NCBI GenBank assembly: GCA_025200525.1
Contig: CM045762.1
Coordinates: 88,168,717 to 88,232,716, forward strand
Length of the DNA: 64,000 nt
Source: Camellia lanceoleosa
Lineage: Eukaryota > Streptophyta > Magnoliopsida > Ericales > Theaceae
Reading direction: 5' to 3'
Of this stretch, positions 1-10,151 are shown in pieces; position 1 is the first letter of the stretch; the number at the start of each line of letters is the position of its first letter. The position numbers and the translations under genes were made by a program. Under the pieces are notes generated by a model. That model saw only the letters and a list, made by a program, of their open reading frames with translations. It was not told the DNA's origin and made no database searches.

Positions 1-800
1 TGGGCGTCGTTTGGACCGCCGCCTCCTCCTTTGAGGTTGAGTACGGGTCCAACATGGTAGATTTTTGGGATGGTATTGTCTACTTCGAGGGCGTTAAGAG
101 CATGGAAATCAAGTTCAGTGAATGTGTTGACTATAATACCTTTGGTTTCTCTGAACCGCCTAGCGATATTGAGGAACGTGGTGGACCAGCCGCCTTCCTT
201 GTCCAAGAAAACGTAAGGCAAGACCTTTGCGGGGACTGGGTAGGCAAAAGCCGGAACGGTCAACTCAACGTCCGAGTCTTTGAACTCAGTAACGTCTTTG
301 TTGTGGTGGTCGTGGAGGGTCTGGAAATGGAACATGAGCCCAAGCAAGCCTGCGTTGCACGTGAAGAAGATGTAGGTCGGGATGCCGAACTCGTTTGCTA
401 TGTCAATGATGGGCGTGCAGAACATGTCAATCACCAACCCAGCGAGTCGAGGAGTGGACTCAGACTCTGACTCAGACGCCGACACAGATTTAGAGACTAT
501 GTTGGAGACAACGTCTCTGATTCGAAGCTTGTGAATTTCGATCAAGTCGGAGAAGAAAGAACCGGATTTGGAATTGGGATCGGCTGCGGAGGGGGTGTCA
601 TGAGAGAGTTCGACGATTCGTATGCGATCGGAGGCGTGGGAGGAGAGTGATTGGGTCTTGTTTTCGAAGGGAAACTTCATTATGAGGACGGTGATGGAGA
701 GGCGGTCATCACGGCCGACGAGGAGCTTTGCCATCTCAACTGCCGATATGAGGTGGCCGATGCCTGGAGATGGGACAAACACCAGTTGTGCTTTTCTCAT
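1..800 (-). CDS. UDP-glycosyltransferase, N-terminal half (partial)
   Basis: Reading the minus strand from the ATG at 800 gives 266 uninterrupted codons that run off the left edge of the window. The protein opens like a plant family-1 UDP-glycosyltransferase: a VPSPGIGH motif at residues 9-16 places the usual catalytic histidine at 16, and VIDMF at 123-127 supplies the partner aspartate at 125. Such enzymes move sugar from a UDP-sugar to small molecules in the cytosol. The N-terminal half binds the acceptor. The UDP-sugar binding PSPG box belongs to the C-terminal half and is outside the window. The opening and the following YHVGP stretch near 248 resemble the UGT71 group, but the acceptor cannot be told. 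A serine/glutamate run at about 105-115 is a variable loop. No stop or frameshift is seen, so this is probably a functional gene, and the only convincing host gene here. A TATA box lies 80 bases upstream. Confidence 0.9.
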   Translation of the reverse strand, partial: MRKAQLVFVPSPGIGHLISAVEMAKLLVGRDDRLSITVLIMKFPFENKTQSLSSHASDRIRIVELSHDTPSAADPNSKSGSFFSDLIEIHKLRIRDVVSNIVSKSVSASESESESTPRLAGLVIDMFCTPIIDIANEFGIPTYIFFTCNAGLLGLMFHFQTLHDHHNKDVTEFKDSDVELTVPAFAYPVPAKVLPYVFLDKEGGWSTTFLNIARRFRETKGIIVNTFTELDFHALNALEVDNTIPKIYHVGPVLNLKGGGGGPNDA

Positions 801-879
801 TTTTGGTTTGTCTTTTTGCTTGTAATTTATCTTCCCTGTAGCCACTAATGTAATGAAGCCTGAAGCTATAGTCTAAGGG

Positions 880-888
880 TATATATAA
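880..888 (-). promoter_or_regulatory. TATA box of the glycosyltransferase gene
   Basis: Read on the minus strand this is TTATATATA, ending 80 bases before the glycosyltransferase ATG, a normal distance for a plant core promoter with a short leader. An ACGTG core (942-946 on the plus strand) lies a further 55-60 bases upstream and could be an ACGT-type element. This is inferred from position and sequence only. Confidence 0.6.
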
Positions 889-1081
889 CAGTGAGCTCAG
901 GTCATGAAAGTTTCATGATTATTTTCAAAGATTTTCGTGATACGTGGATCTTTCGTTATAACCCTACCTTGGGAAAGTTATTAGATGCTTCGCAAGTCAC
1001 CAATGTCTACAGTTAAATTTATAAAATATAAATTTTAATTTTAGGATAAATTACACTCATATCCTTGAGATTTCTATTTAT

Positions 1082-1239
1082 GCTGTTTTTGGTTTGAAAA
1101 TTTGGAGAGGGATTTAGAAAGGAAAATAAAAAATACATGTGAAATGTGAATAAAACATATCTATATTTTATATAATTTCACACACTTTTTCTCTTTCCCT
1201 TTCCAAATCCCTCTCCAAACCCCCCAACCAAACATATTA
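1082..1239. mobile_element. 158-bp MITE, copy 1
   Basis: A palindromic short element whose arms read GCTGTTTTTGGTTTG on the left and, reverse-complemented from the right, AATATGTTTGGTTGG. Inside the ends are matched GGAGAGGGATTT stretches, and the centre is AT-rich. It has the same length and layout as the copy at 60195-60352, but its ends are more mutated. It lies inside the 3' LTR of the copia remnant. No clean target duplication is visible. Confidence 0.75.
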
Positions 1240-1374
1240 TTAGTATAAATTGATAAATATGGAACTTGAAAATGACATTGTGGGGAGTGGCGAATGGAAG
1301 GTGAGTGCATATCACTCCCTCCATTTGGTTTGGCCACTTATAAGATGCAAGGGGGCAGCATATATTCTTTAACA

Positions 1375-1383
1375 CTCCCCCTC
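1375..1383 (-). other. copia polypurine tract
   Basis: Minus strand GAGGGGGAG, directly between the pol stop codon region and the TGTTAAAG start of the 3' LTR. This is where plus-strand DNA synthesis would begin. Confidence 0.75.
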
Positions 1384-1384
1384 A

Positions 1385-2099
1385 AGTTGGAGAGTGAATG
1401 TTGTGAAGTCCCAACATGCCACTTAATGTATTGAAATTGTCCTTTCCCAATGCCTTGGTAAACATATCTGCCAGCTGAATACGTGAAGGAACATAAGAAT
1501 GCTTGATCAATCCAACTTGTAGCTTATCTCAGATCATATGACAATCTATCTCAATGTGTTTAGCACACTCATGAAAAACTAGGTTTGTAGCTATATGGAA
1601 CCCTTGATTATCACAATATAATGGTATTGGATTGTCCTAAATGACTTTCAAGTCATGCAAAATGTATCATAGCCATGTGAACTCTAGACATGTGGCTGAC
1701 ATGGCTTGATATTTTGCTTCTGCTGATTAACGGGCAACATTAGATTGTTTCTTGGATTTCCAAGAAATGAGAGAATTGCCTTGGAAAACACAATAACCAG
1801 TGATTGATCATCTTGTAGTTGGACAAGCCACCCAATTTGAATCACAATAAGCTTTTAAAGCAAGATTATTGGTGGCCAAAAATAGTAAACCTTGACTAGA
1901 AGTCCCACGGACAAATTTCAATACTTATAGAGCTGCCTCTAAGTGCAGTTTCCTAGTGGTGCATAAATTGACTCAAAGTTTGAACTGAGTATAATATGTC
2001 TGACCTTGTTATAGTAAGATAGATTAACCGACCTACTAGTCTTCTGTACCTAGTATGATCATCAAGTAAAGTTTCGTCAGATGTCACTCCTTTACTTTT
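1385..2099 (-). pseudogene. copia RNase H domain, C-terminal end of pol
   Basis: Minus-strand translation across several frames gives the hallmark copia sequences: [12 protein letters not shown] near the start, then SLISWKSKKQ with SAEAKYQAMS (the usual SSAEAEYR), [16 protein letters not shown], and finally ADMFTKAL. These are the C-terminal RNase H motifs of copia pol. The protein ends HSPT followed by a stop, directly before the polypurine tract, exactly as in intact copia elements. Several stops and frame changes show it is inactive. The sequence joins to the reverse transcriptase part at 4543 once the LINE and one target-site copy are removed. Confidence 0.85.
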
Positions 2100-2133
2100 G
2101 GTGAGTTTTGAAGCTTGCTCTGATGTAGTGCTT

Positions 2134-3168
2134 ATGGAGCAAGGTAGAGATGGTGATTGGATCCCGGTTGTGAATTAAAGACGAGGAGGTGGATCTCAGG
2201 GACATGAAGAGAGGAGGGGTCTGTTTACTATGTTCGTGGACAACATCCCAAGTTCTTTGGATGCTAAGTCATCATTGTTCAAGCTCTTCAATAAGTTTGG
2301 TGTAGTCAAAGATGTTTACATCCCTTCCAAAAGAAGGAAAGTGACGAATTCAGTTCGGTTTTGTGAGATTTGGTACGTCTGTTGCTTGAGACATGGCGAT
2401 TCGAGAAAACTAATGGGCTTTTGGTGGATGATAAGGTACTTGCGATCAAGTATCGACTTATGACAAGTGTGCCTAGCATGAGAAGAACCCGAATATGATG
2501 AAGCCTTGAACCCATACAGAGGTAAATGTATAGTCTCACATGTTGGCCACAAATCATTTGCAGAGGTACTTCAAGGGGACTCGACCAAGGTGGATGTGAA
2601 AGCTAGCATGACCGTTAAAGCCATTGAAGATGGTCACAGTTGGCGTTATGATAGTATAATTATCAGGCTCAACTTGGATTTCTCCATTAACAATATCAGA
2701 TCTGCTTTGAAGGATATTGGGTTAGATCAAGTGGTGGCCAGACAAGGGAGCGGGAGGGATGTAATATTGACTTTTAAATCTCGAGGAGCTCGATCAAATA
2801 TCCAGAAGATCAAGGATTGGTTCAAAGGCTGGAGTCAGCTTGTCTTGGTATGGAAGCCAAGAATCCAAATAGTCCAAGAGAGATGTGTTTGGCTGAAATG
2901 TCATGGTGTTTCTCTAAACCTATGGGATAGGAGCAATATAAACAATATTGGAGCTTTGTGGGGAACAGTCCTGCAACTGGAGGGTGACCTTAGCCAACCA
3001 AAGTCATTTGCCTACTCCAGAGTTCAAGTGGTTACAACATGTATGGAGCTCATTAACAAAACCGTTTATATGGTTTGCAAGGGCAAAAGTTTACCAGTTT
3101 ATGTTTGTGAAGACCTTTGTGTCGATCCTTTGGAGTGTAATGGGGTTGGAAAGTTGAAATTTGGATGA
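2134..3168 (+). pseudogene. LINE ORF1, RNA-binding domain plus DUF4283-like region
   Basis: The likely start is the ATG at 2134 ([13 protein letters not shown]), followed by an in-frame stop and then [10 protein letters not shown] and [18 protein letters not shown]. This is the RRM fold that opens plant LINE ORF1 proteins. A frame break near 2350-2500 leads into an open stretch from 2506 with WLKCHGVSLNLW and GTVLQLEGD, the DUF4283-type region usual downstream of the RRM. A CCHC zinc knuckle is not visible. The protein would bind LINE RNA in the particle that carries out reverse transcription. It is broken by at least one stop and one frameshift. Confidence 0.8.
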
Positions 3169-3542
3169 TTGTAATAGTAGCTCAAAGTTGAGAAAATGAA
3201 TTCACAGATGAGGAGTGTAAGAGGAAGGATGATGTCGTTTTAGCGATGCATCGGTTTGGCTTGTCAAATCTTTGCGTTGCCTTTCTCCATTGAAGTGGCT
3301 CAAAGGAAAGAGCTCTCGATACAGTGAGAGGCGGTGGACATAGTTGTTGAGGAGACACGAAGTGATGTGGAGGTCGTGAGACCTCTTGCAATAGGTGGGA
3401 AAGGAGCAATGATGGAGGAGTGCACCTGCCCAAAGAGTAATGACTATTCACTAAGGTGTGTTGAGCAACCTGCGGTGGCTTATTCAAAAGTCTCAGCGGA
3501 TCGATAGATGCATTTGGGCCTGGTATTAATCTGGAGGTTGCC

Positions 3543-3911
3543 TTGGGCCCTCCGAATAATGATCTTATTGTGCATAGACAGTTCATTAGTATGCCAAATG
3601 GGCCTCTTGTAACTGTTGGTTCAAATGGGTCTAGCACTAGAAGCTTACATGTTGAAGGCCCTGCTCTCTGCCCTGCTTCCTTCCTCAACCCAGATAGGTT
3701 TGCCAAGAAAGCTGGGAAAAAGAAGGTTCGGATGGAAGGTTTTTCTCGGTTTACTCGTCTTTATGGTCATCAATCTGCAGCTATCGGTAGGCTTCCATCT
3801 AAGTCCGTTATTTTTAGACCAGCAGCAGTGGCCCTTGCACATTCTGAGCTGTCCGAAGGCGAATCAAGCACGTATAGCTATCTCCTTAAGGAAGCGCAAG
3901 TCGCTGTCTAA
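3543..3911 (+). pseudogene. LINE ORF1 C-terminal remainder
   Basis: An open stretch of 122 codons in the same orientation as ORF1, rich in Pro, Ser and Asn with a basic patch (AKKAGKKKVRMEGF). It is probably the variable C-terminal part of ORF1, because it sits between the DUF4283-like region and the LINE tail. No domain is recognised, and the link to ORF1 is inference from position. Confidence 0.4.
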
Positions 3912-4542
3912 TTAGGAAAAGATTTGGGAATTAATTTCTGTGGTCAAGAAGAGGGTGTGCTTGATAAGATTATTGAGATGGAGCTTAAGGATAAGGAGAG
4001 ATTTTTAAAAGATGGAAATACTTAGATGTAAAACAGTGTGCAATGGGTGTGTGGAGTGGGTGTTCTGCATCAAGAGGATCCTTTTTCGGTGTTTGGGTTA
4101 TTACTAGTGGAGCCTATGCAGTGGGTGTGTGGAGTTTAGATGGGAGTAGAAGCTTTGTTTCATGGGTGTTTCGGTTGGGTGGTTGTAGTGTTCTGATCTT
4201 GTAATGGGTGCTCGGAGATTGGCCTTGGGTGTATTAGGTTGCAGTGGATTCTCAATGGGTACGTTTCTCAGTGGGGCAGTTAGTTGGGGGGGGTGTTTTG
4301 GTGTTAAGCTCTTCTTAACCTTTATTATCCTCTGTTTTTAGTTTGTTGTTTTTTGTTTTTTCTTTAAATTTTTTTTTTTGTGAGGCTGAGGGGTTGGTTG
4401 TTTGGGTGCAAGTAACAGTAGTAGGGGTAGTTTGTACTTTCCGAATCTCTCTCGATGCACTTCATTTTCCTGTACTCTTAATTTCATGCTATTAATGAAA
4501 TTTTTTCTTGATCAAAAAAAAAAAAAAAAAGGTAAAGTTTTG

Positions 4543-5170
4543 TCGATGCAATTGAGCTTCAAATGTTGTTCCATTAGGAACCTATATGGCGTGCACCTAA
4601 GAGATATGCATCCTTTAAAATATCTAAAGCATATTTCCTTTGGGACATAAAGAAGCCTTTCTTGGAATAGGAGAACTCGATACCCAAGAAATATTTTAAA
4701 TCTCTAAGATCCTTTATGCGAAAGTGCATGAGAAAAAATGACTTGAGGCATGCCATCTCTTGCAGGTCATTTCCTATGAGAAGGATATCATCAACATAAA
4801 TAAGAACTTCAGTAAATGAATTGCCCATGACCTTGGTGAAAAGAGAATGGTCAACTTTTGATGATTGAAAACTAGTTTTCTGAATAGCATTAGAGAAGTT
4901 AGAAAACCAATTTCTGGATGCCCATTTGAGCCCATAATAAAAAGACTTATTGAGCCAACATACTAAGTGCTTCCCTTGTCGGCGAGGGCCAAGTGGGGGC
5001 TCCATGTAAATTTCTTCATGTAAATCACTATGAAGGAAGGCATTCTGAACATTAAGTTGATAAATAAACCAATTATGGGTAGCAACGATAGTGAGAAGAC
5101 ATCGGAGTATGGTAAATTTTGCCATAGGAGAGAATGTGTCACAAGAACCGCCTCTAGAGGTCTAGGTCAT
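4543..5170 (-). pseudogene. copia reverse transcriptase domain
   Basis: The minus-strand open stretch of 183 codons beginning MAKFTILRCLL contains QLNVQNAFLHSDLHEEIYM, the first catalytic block of copia reverse transcriptase with its aspartate. It also has IYVDDILLIGND with the YVDD active site, then LKYFLGIEF and RKYALDILKD. These match the order in intact copia pol. The N-terminal finger region is cut off by the CACTA end at 5189, and the C-terminal link to RNase H is cut by the LINE. The core is unusually intact, but flanking parts contain stops, so it is not functional. Confidence 0.9.
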
Positions 5171-5188
5171 AAGCGGCCAATAATCGTA

Positions 5189-5509
5189 CACTACTAGAAA
5201 TAGGACATTTTGCATCTATTTTTTCTTGTTGAATGTTTAAGTCATAAAAATCACTTTTTACACCAAAATGTCATTTTATTTAAACCCCCAAATTGTGTCC
5301 TTAAAAAAAAAAAAATCGATTTCGTGTTCTCTTTCAATTTTCCAAATTGATCCCTTATTTCTCAACAAATGATTGACATAAGGATCGACCTCCAACGGTA
5401 TCTAATCCCTTATTTCCCAAATCGATCCGTTATCTCTTTCAGCCCTATCTATCCTTTATTTTCCAAATCGATTTTGCTCTTTTCGTTGAAGACTGACCTC
5501 CACCAAGAT

Positions 5510-5543
<34 letters not shown>
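5189..5543 (+). mobile_element. CACTA-type transposon end (partial)
   Basis: The sequence begins CACTACTAGAAATAGGAC, a typical plant CACTA terminal inverted repeat, exactly where copia homology stops. What follows is AT-rich with repeated CCAAATCGAT-type stretches. No matching right end was found; the piece is followed by a CT microsatellite and an LTR fragment. It is called from the terminus only. Confidence 0.5.
5513..5543. repeat. (CT)n microsatellite
   Basis: An uninterrupted CT dinucleotide run of about 31 bases ending where the TGTAACGCC sequence starts. Confidence 0.9.
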
Positions 5544-5548
<5 letters not shown>

Positions 5549-6040
5549 CGCCTCCAAAATAATACGAATAATCCAGCTCATAAGAGAAGTGAGCGTAATA
5601 GAATTAGTATATTTTCATTCATCAGAGTTGTATTACAAAATATCTTACATGCATTATACATTCATAAATGTTTATCTTGAATCTACAACATGTAACATTA
5701 GTTAATAATAACAAAATAAATATCCTACGGGCTTATATCTTTCCAAGACATTTCTTGGGTACAACAAAAGAGTGTCATAAGCTCTATACATATAAAGCCC
5801 TTGGCTTGACTAAACATTTAAACACAAAATAACAAAATAGAGCCTTGACTCAAAGTCCTCCCAAGCTACGTTTTTAGAGGAGGCACGTCACCAGTACCTG
5901 AAAATGGTTTCCCAAATAGGGTGAGCCAAAACCCAATAGAAATAGTCTATCACAGTATATGAGATTTAACTAAGATATAAGTGTTAGGTATATACATATA
6001 TATTCAATATTTATAACCAAAACACATCTTCTTCACATGA
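5544..6040 (+). mobile_element. LTR fragment of TGTAACGCC type
   Basis: Begins TGTAACGCCTCC and contains the GAAAATGGTTTCCCAAATAGGGTGAGCC-type segment (5907 on) typical of plant LTRs of the TGTAACGCC/TGTCACACC class. It is non-coding, with no partner LTR or primer site in the window. The right boundary is set by the start of homology to the TGTAGACACCCC family. Confidence 0.45.
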
Positions 6041-6270
6041 CCACATAATTGAATGTGTACAAGTTGGATCTTTGGCCATCATGCATTCAAAATGCTTGAT
6101 TGGTGGTCTTGGATTCAATAGTGCAACTCCTTTGATATTTTGAGATGATAAGGAGGGGTATAGTACAAATATACCCTTGGGAGACCCTCCATTTTCCTCT
6201 GGTTTGAGCTCTATTGCAGAATGGTGATCTGACACACGGTGTGGCGCGGTGCCTCAGCGATGGCCTTGCT
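6040..6270 (+). mobile_element. Internal fragment of a TGTAGACACCCC-family LTR
   Basis: Positions 6068-6222 match 17150-17310 in solo LTR C and part of 46290-46440 in solo LTR F. All share a GCCATCATGCAT segment, then CTCCTTTGA and GATAAGGAGGG, in that order. Both LTR ends are missing, so this is a broken piece abutting element B. Confidence 0.6.
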
Positions 6271-6275
6271 TCATT

Positions 6276-6684
6276 CTTGGCATTCTCATTCAAAAGGTCC
6301 AGCCCATCCAATTCCTCGATTACAACCGACTCAGAAAGAAAAAAAGGGCGACATAGACAAAACATCGGCATCCGGGTTATCAACCCTAGGAATACCGGAC
6401 GCAGACTCAGAGGAACCAGAATTTGATTCTAACTCCACAGACTTTATGGAATCAGATTCTGGTTCACTACCCAGCTTAGAACTACTGGACAAGTAGCCCT
6501 CCTCCAATTGCCAAATGAGAGAGGGTGCATTAGATACATTCAGAATGCTGCTCAGTGGGTTCACACCCGATTGGTCTCCGATCATGAAAACGGTCCGGTC
6601 ATCCCCCAAGCTCTCTGAGTTGATTAAAGGATCCGAAAGGAGACATACCAGTGTTGCCCCTACTTCAATTTCATCACTGCCCAT
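6276..6684 (-). pseudogene. Ogre-like linker between protease and RT (element B)
   Basis: The minus-strand translation contains SLIWQLEEGYLSSSSKLGSEP, then an acidic Ser/Glu/Asp stretch and VVIEELDGLDLLNEN. The same order occurs in element E (43210-43640), where it leads directly into reverse transcriptase. It is the low-complexity connector of Ogre-type pol, with no known activity. Homology stops at about 6276, where the element is truncated and an LTR fragment of opposite orientation begins. Confidence 0.7.
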
Positions 6685-7299
6685 ATCACTTTCTATGCTC
6701 CGCTCAGCTTCAGCAATAACTAACTCTGCCCTTTCCTCTGTGGCTTCACTTTATGGTAGTTGTAGGTCAAAGAAAATCTCAAAGCCGGTAACATGTTGCT
6801 TCTCTGAATTCAATCATGGCTCAGGAAAGGCACAAAATGGGAAGTCTTCCCCTTCCTAGACGAAGCAGCCGTTTAGAGTTCCCTGAATTGTCCTGTACAC
6901 AAGCTCATAATGCTTCCCAGTTTGTTTATCTTTGGCTCTTCCTGCCATTTCCTTCACTTTCTGAACCCAATCCTCTTTGGTAGGCCTGTAACCAAGACCA
7001 AAAGTATGTGGGTTATAATTATCGGCGATTAATGTATACGCGCCATACGGCTCTTTTCTAGTCCCATCCGGGGTATATGTTGTAGCTTATTCATGAGGTA
7101 GACTGATTGAGCACCGACATACAACCCCTCATCAACAACCAAGATATTTTGCACCACCTGAGCCTCAGCCAAGGTAAACCCTGTAAGGAACACATCCTCT
7201 TCGTCGTGTACAATTTCCAGTATAGGTGTGGTGACCTCTGGCAGAGGATGCATAGAGGAATTTTCGAACACAATGGCCACCACTTTCTATAAGGGTACT

Positions 7300-7852
7300 T
7301 CAGCATTTGATACAAGGTGGAAGAACAGCTTTCACTTGGTGCAGCCAAGGTCGCCCAAGCAATAAGTTGAAAGTAGCCAGAACATTCAGGACGTGAAACT
7401 CAATATCCCGTTGAGCCGGGCCAACTTGTACTCTGACTTGTACTGTTCCCATCACTTCTTTGCTCGTATTGTTATAAGCCCAGATCACCTGGGCCGTAGG
7501 TAAAAAATCTGCTGGCTTCAAGCCAATAGCGAAGGCCGTATGCAACAGACAAACATTGATTGCAGACCCGGTGTCGACCAATACAACCAGCACCCATTTC
7601 TCTTTACACTCAACCGAGATGTATAAAGGTTTATTATGTCGAGATCCTCGGTGACAATTCCTTATCCAAGAAGCTCAAAGTTGGCGAAGCATCAAACGGG
7701 ATAACAAGTCCCACTACTTGTTCCAGGGTAGTGTCGATGGACAGTTTCGCTTTATTCATCGTCGATAGTATAGCTTGCCTATGTACTCTTGAGGCCATAA
7801 GCAAACCCCAGATAGATATATAAACTTGGATCTTCTTCAAGCCTTGATACAA
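7300..7852 (-). pseudogene. Retroviral-type aspartic protease, element B
   Basis: The minus-strand translation has the upstream segment MASRVHRQAILSTMNKAKLS and then LVVLVDTGSAINVC, whose DTG is the aspartic protease active site. FNLLLGRPWLH, the second half of the protease fold (LLGRPW), follows. This enzyme would cut the Gag-Pol polyprotein inside the particle. The two halves are in different frames, separated at about 7594-7634, so the gene is broken. Sequence downstream to about 7029 continues in short open pieces related to element E. Confidence 0.85.
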
Positions 7853-8920
7853 CTTCTTCCTCCAATTTGCTTTTCCTTCTATTTTTTGGCTTCTTTGTCC
7901 TTTCGAGAGGCCTCGGTTGGTCTAAATGTAGGGCCTTGAATCTGCCCACTTCTAGTCATATGATCCACCTCCTCAGTACCATACATCATCTAGAAAATTT
8001 TCACCGCAATCCTCGTCGATGTGGGCAAGATGTAGGTCATCATCTTCCACCATATTCCTTCGACAACCTCTGAGACAATTGTCTAGTTCCGTTGTAATCA
8101 CTCTCACATGACAATCATACCTCGTAGGGTGTTGTGCTTTTCCAGCTTTCTGGTCATTCTCATCATTTTCCTGTTCAAACTGCTTCAGCGCGGCTTCTTG
8201 CTTTGTATCTACAGTACTAACAATGCCTAATTCTTGAGCCATTTGTTCTAGACCAGCGTCTTCCAGTAGCTTACCCTTTCTATCTACTATTCCAGCCTTT
8301 GCAGCGGTTCTCGCTTCTTACTTTTCCAGCTTCGGTTCAAGTTTCTTATTTATATCAGGTTCATCACTGAGCCACCTCGAATTGTCTGTCGACCCGTTCA
8401 GATCAAACCAGTTAATCTACACATTTCCCGAATTTTGTTCTTCGTAGAACTACAGATTGTCCAAGTCTTCTTCCAACTCTGCTAGATCATGTAGACCCTT
8501 CTCGGGCCATCTTCCCAGACTACACTAACCTCCATTCCTGTTGGCAACTCCACCTCTGGCTTGGCCTGATTGATTGGCGCAATATAGCGGCACAGGTTGT
8601 ACTCCCCCTCAGATAGGTTTACGGAGCACTCAGCGATGAATTGTCATTCCTATTCTCCGCAAGGCTAATCTCCTTCATCTACCACAGTCGGTACCACGGG
8701 TTTGGGTTGGGCGGTGGATCGTTCATCATGCCTGAGATCCATGCTTTTTGGGATAAATAACGCCCGACTTGGGTAGATGGGCGGTGATGTATATCTTTGG
8801 GGTCACAAGGATGGTCGGTGTTTGTATGAGGTTCATATCTTGGCGGAGGAATTTGGTTATGTGGTGGAAAGGGATTTGTAGTGACATTAGGCTTCTGAGG
8901 AGGTGTTATCACTTTATTGT
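7853..8920 (-). pseudogene. Gag-protease spacer region, element B
   Basis: Broken minus-strand frames related to the intact 245-codon stretch of element E at 49427-50161. Starting from the zinc-knuckle side, the translation reads KVITPPQKPNVTTNPFPPHN and continues to an acidic DDLHLAHIDEDCG segment. Several stops and frameshifts occur. No enzymatic domain is recognised; it is the long region that Ogre-like elements carry between gag and protease. Confidence 0.65.
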
Positions 8921-10151
8921 CAATGAGATCTTGAATCTCATGACGTAGTTTGTAGCACTGATCAGTATCATGACCATGTTGTTGGTGAAAAGCGCGATGT
9001 TGGCGAGTTGTGTTTTGGATGGAGAGGTTCAGGTAAAGGACGTTGTTCTAATGGCTTAAGGTGCCCTTTTCTAATCAGGACTCCTAAAGCTTTGGATAAG
9101 GACATGTATAGTGGGGTGAAGACCCTTTGGCTTCGGGGTTGGTGGCTTAAGATTTGTGCGGTTGGGTTGGATGTATTGGATGTATTGGCAAAGGGGTTAG
9201 CATCTTTAGGTGTGGCGGTGACCGTACCCACATCCGAAGACCTCGCAGCTACACTATTACTCATAATCGCATTGGAACCGCACTTAAAAGGCCTCTTGGG
9301 CTGTTCTTTCTCTTGGTCTATCAGCCCCTGCTTCATTGCATCCTCAATCTGAACCCCAATTTCGTGGAGCTCAACAAATATAAACAAAGGCAAGACTATC
9401 ATCTTCTGTAATAGTCTCCATTGCAGGTTACGGACCACCATTCTGATTTGGTCTTTTTCAGACGACCTGATTATCATCATCGACACTTTGGCCTTCCATC
9501 TTGTTACGAAGTCTGAAAAGCCCTCCTTTGGCTCCTGGCGAATTGCCTCGAGATCACGTGTTGTGACCTCGATCTGGGTATTATTGGAGTATTGAGCAAC
9601 AAAGGCCTTAGCCATCTCTTCCCAGCTCCATTTCACAGAGTCTTCCAGCTTGGCGTACCAAATGGCCGCTATACCTAACAGGGTCCTGCCAAAGAGCGAT
9701 AACTTCTGCAGTCTAGAAAGGCCAATAGGCTGCAGAATATCTGAGAACAGCTGCAAATGGACCATAGGATCCCTAGAACCGTCAAACCGGTCTATGTGCG
9801 GCATCTTGAATCTGTCCAGCAGAGTCACTGCTGAATTAGTATAACCATCCTCTATATCCGGGATCAAATTCATACCCTGCGCCTGCTTGAAGAGCTTTTC
9901 TAGCTTGTTGACGTTCAGAGCAGTAGGGTCGACCTCAAATTCAAAGGGGGCCTCCATCTCGTAAATCAGTGCCTTGGAGGCTTGAGGTGGAATCGGATCC
10001 ACTTGAATGCTTGCATTTTCCTAGACATTGACTGTGACCCTGGGCGCCGGCATTCCCGCTCGGGGTGCAGGATCTGGCTTCTCTTGGTTGTGGTTCTTTG
10101 TCGGCTGAAGCCTATTAATCAACTCGGCCGGTGGCGGTGACTTAAGCTTGG
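8921..10151 (-). pseudogene. Gag, element B
   Basis: A nearly intact minus-strand gag. The open stretch of 344 codons (8968-10002) has EFEVDPTALNVNKLEKLFK, then FKMPHIDRFDGSRDPMVHLQ and IAAIWYAKLEDSVKWSWEEM, the capsid-type retrotransposon gag fold of Ogre/Tat elements. HQQHGHDTDQC near 8960 is the zinc knuckle, although the cysteine expected before AFH is an arginine. Upstream (10020-10151) the frame is closed. Gag would assemble the cytoplasmic particle. Compared with element E this copy lacks the amber stop at 50954, but other breaks make it inactive. Confidence 0.88.

Larger units (their letters stand above)
2111..4530 (+). mobile_element. LINE with ORF1 only, poly(A)-tailed
   Basis: A plus-strand LINE inserted in the copia element. 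It ends with the 3' signature TTAATGAAATTTTTTCTTGATC and a 17-base poly(A) at 4514-4530. Flanking copies GGTGAGTTTTG (2100-2110) and GGTAAAGTTTTG (4531-4542) look like an aged target-site duplication, since removing one restores the copia frame. ORF1-like coding sequence is present. The endonuclease and reverse transcriptase of ORF2 are missing, so this copy could only have moved with help. Between 3912 and 4513 there is non-coding sequence with repeated GGGTGTGTGGAG-type stretches. Confidence 0.85.
1000..5188 (-). mobile_element. Ty1/copia retrotransposon remnant
   Basis: A minus-strand copia element in the order reverse transcriptase (4543-5170), RNase H (1385-2099), polypurine tract (1375-1383) and 3' LTR beginning TGTTAAAG at 1374. 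The coding part is split by a LINE (2111-4530), and the LTR is split by a 158-bp MITE. Integrase, gag and the 5' LTR are absent: the element stops at 5188, where a CACTA end begins. The left limit in the LTR is uncertain. The coding frames hold stops, so it is dead. Confidence 0.85.

Noticed and set aside
54..470. Plus-strand open frame of 138 codons at the left edge
   Set aside because: It is the antisense shadow of the glycosyltransferase, which has clear family motifs on the minus strand.
3182..3706. Minus-strand open frame of 174 codons within the LINE
   Set aside because: It is antisense to the LINE body, has no recognised motif and has low-complexity composition.
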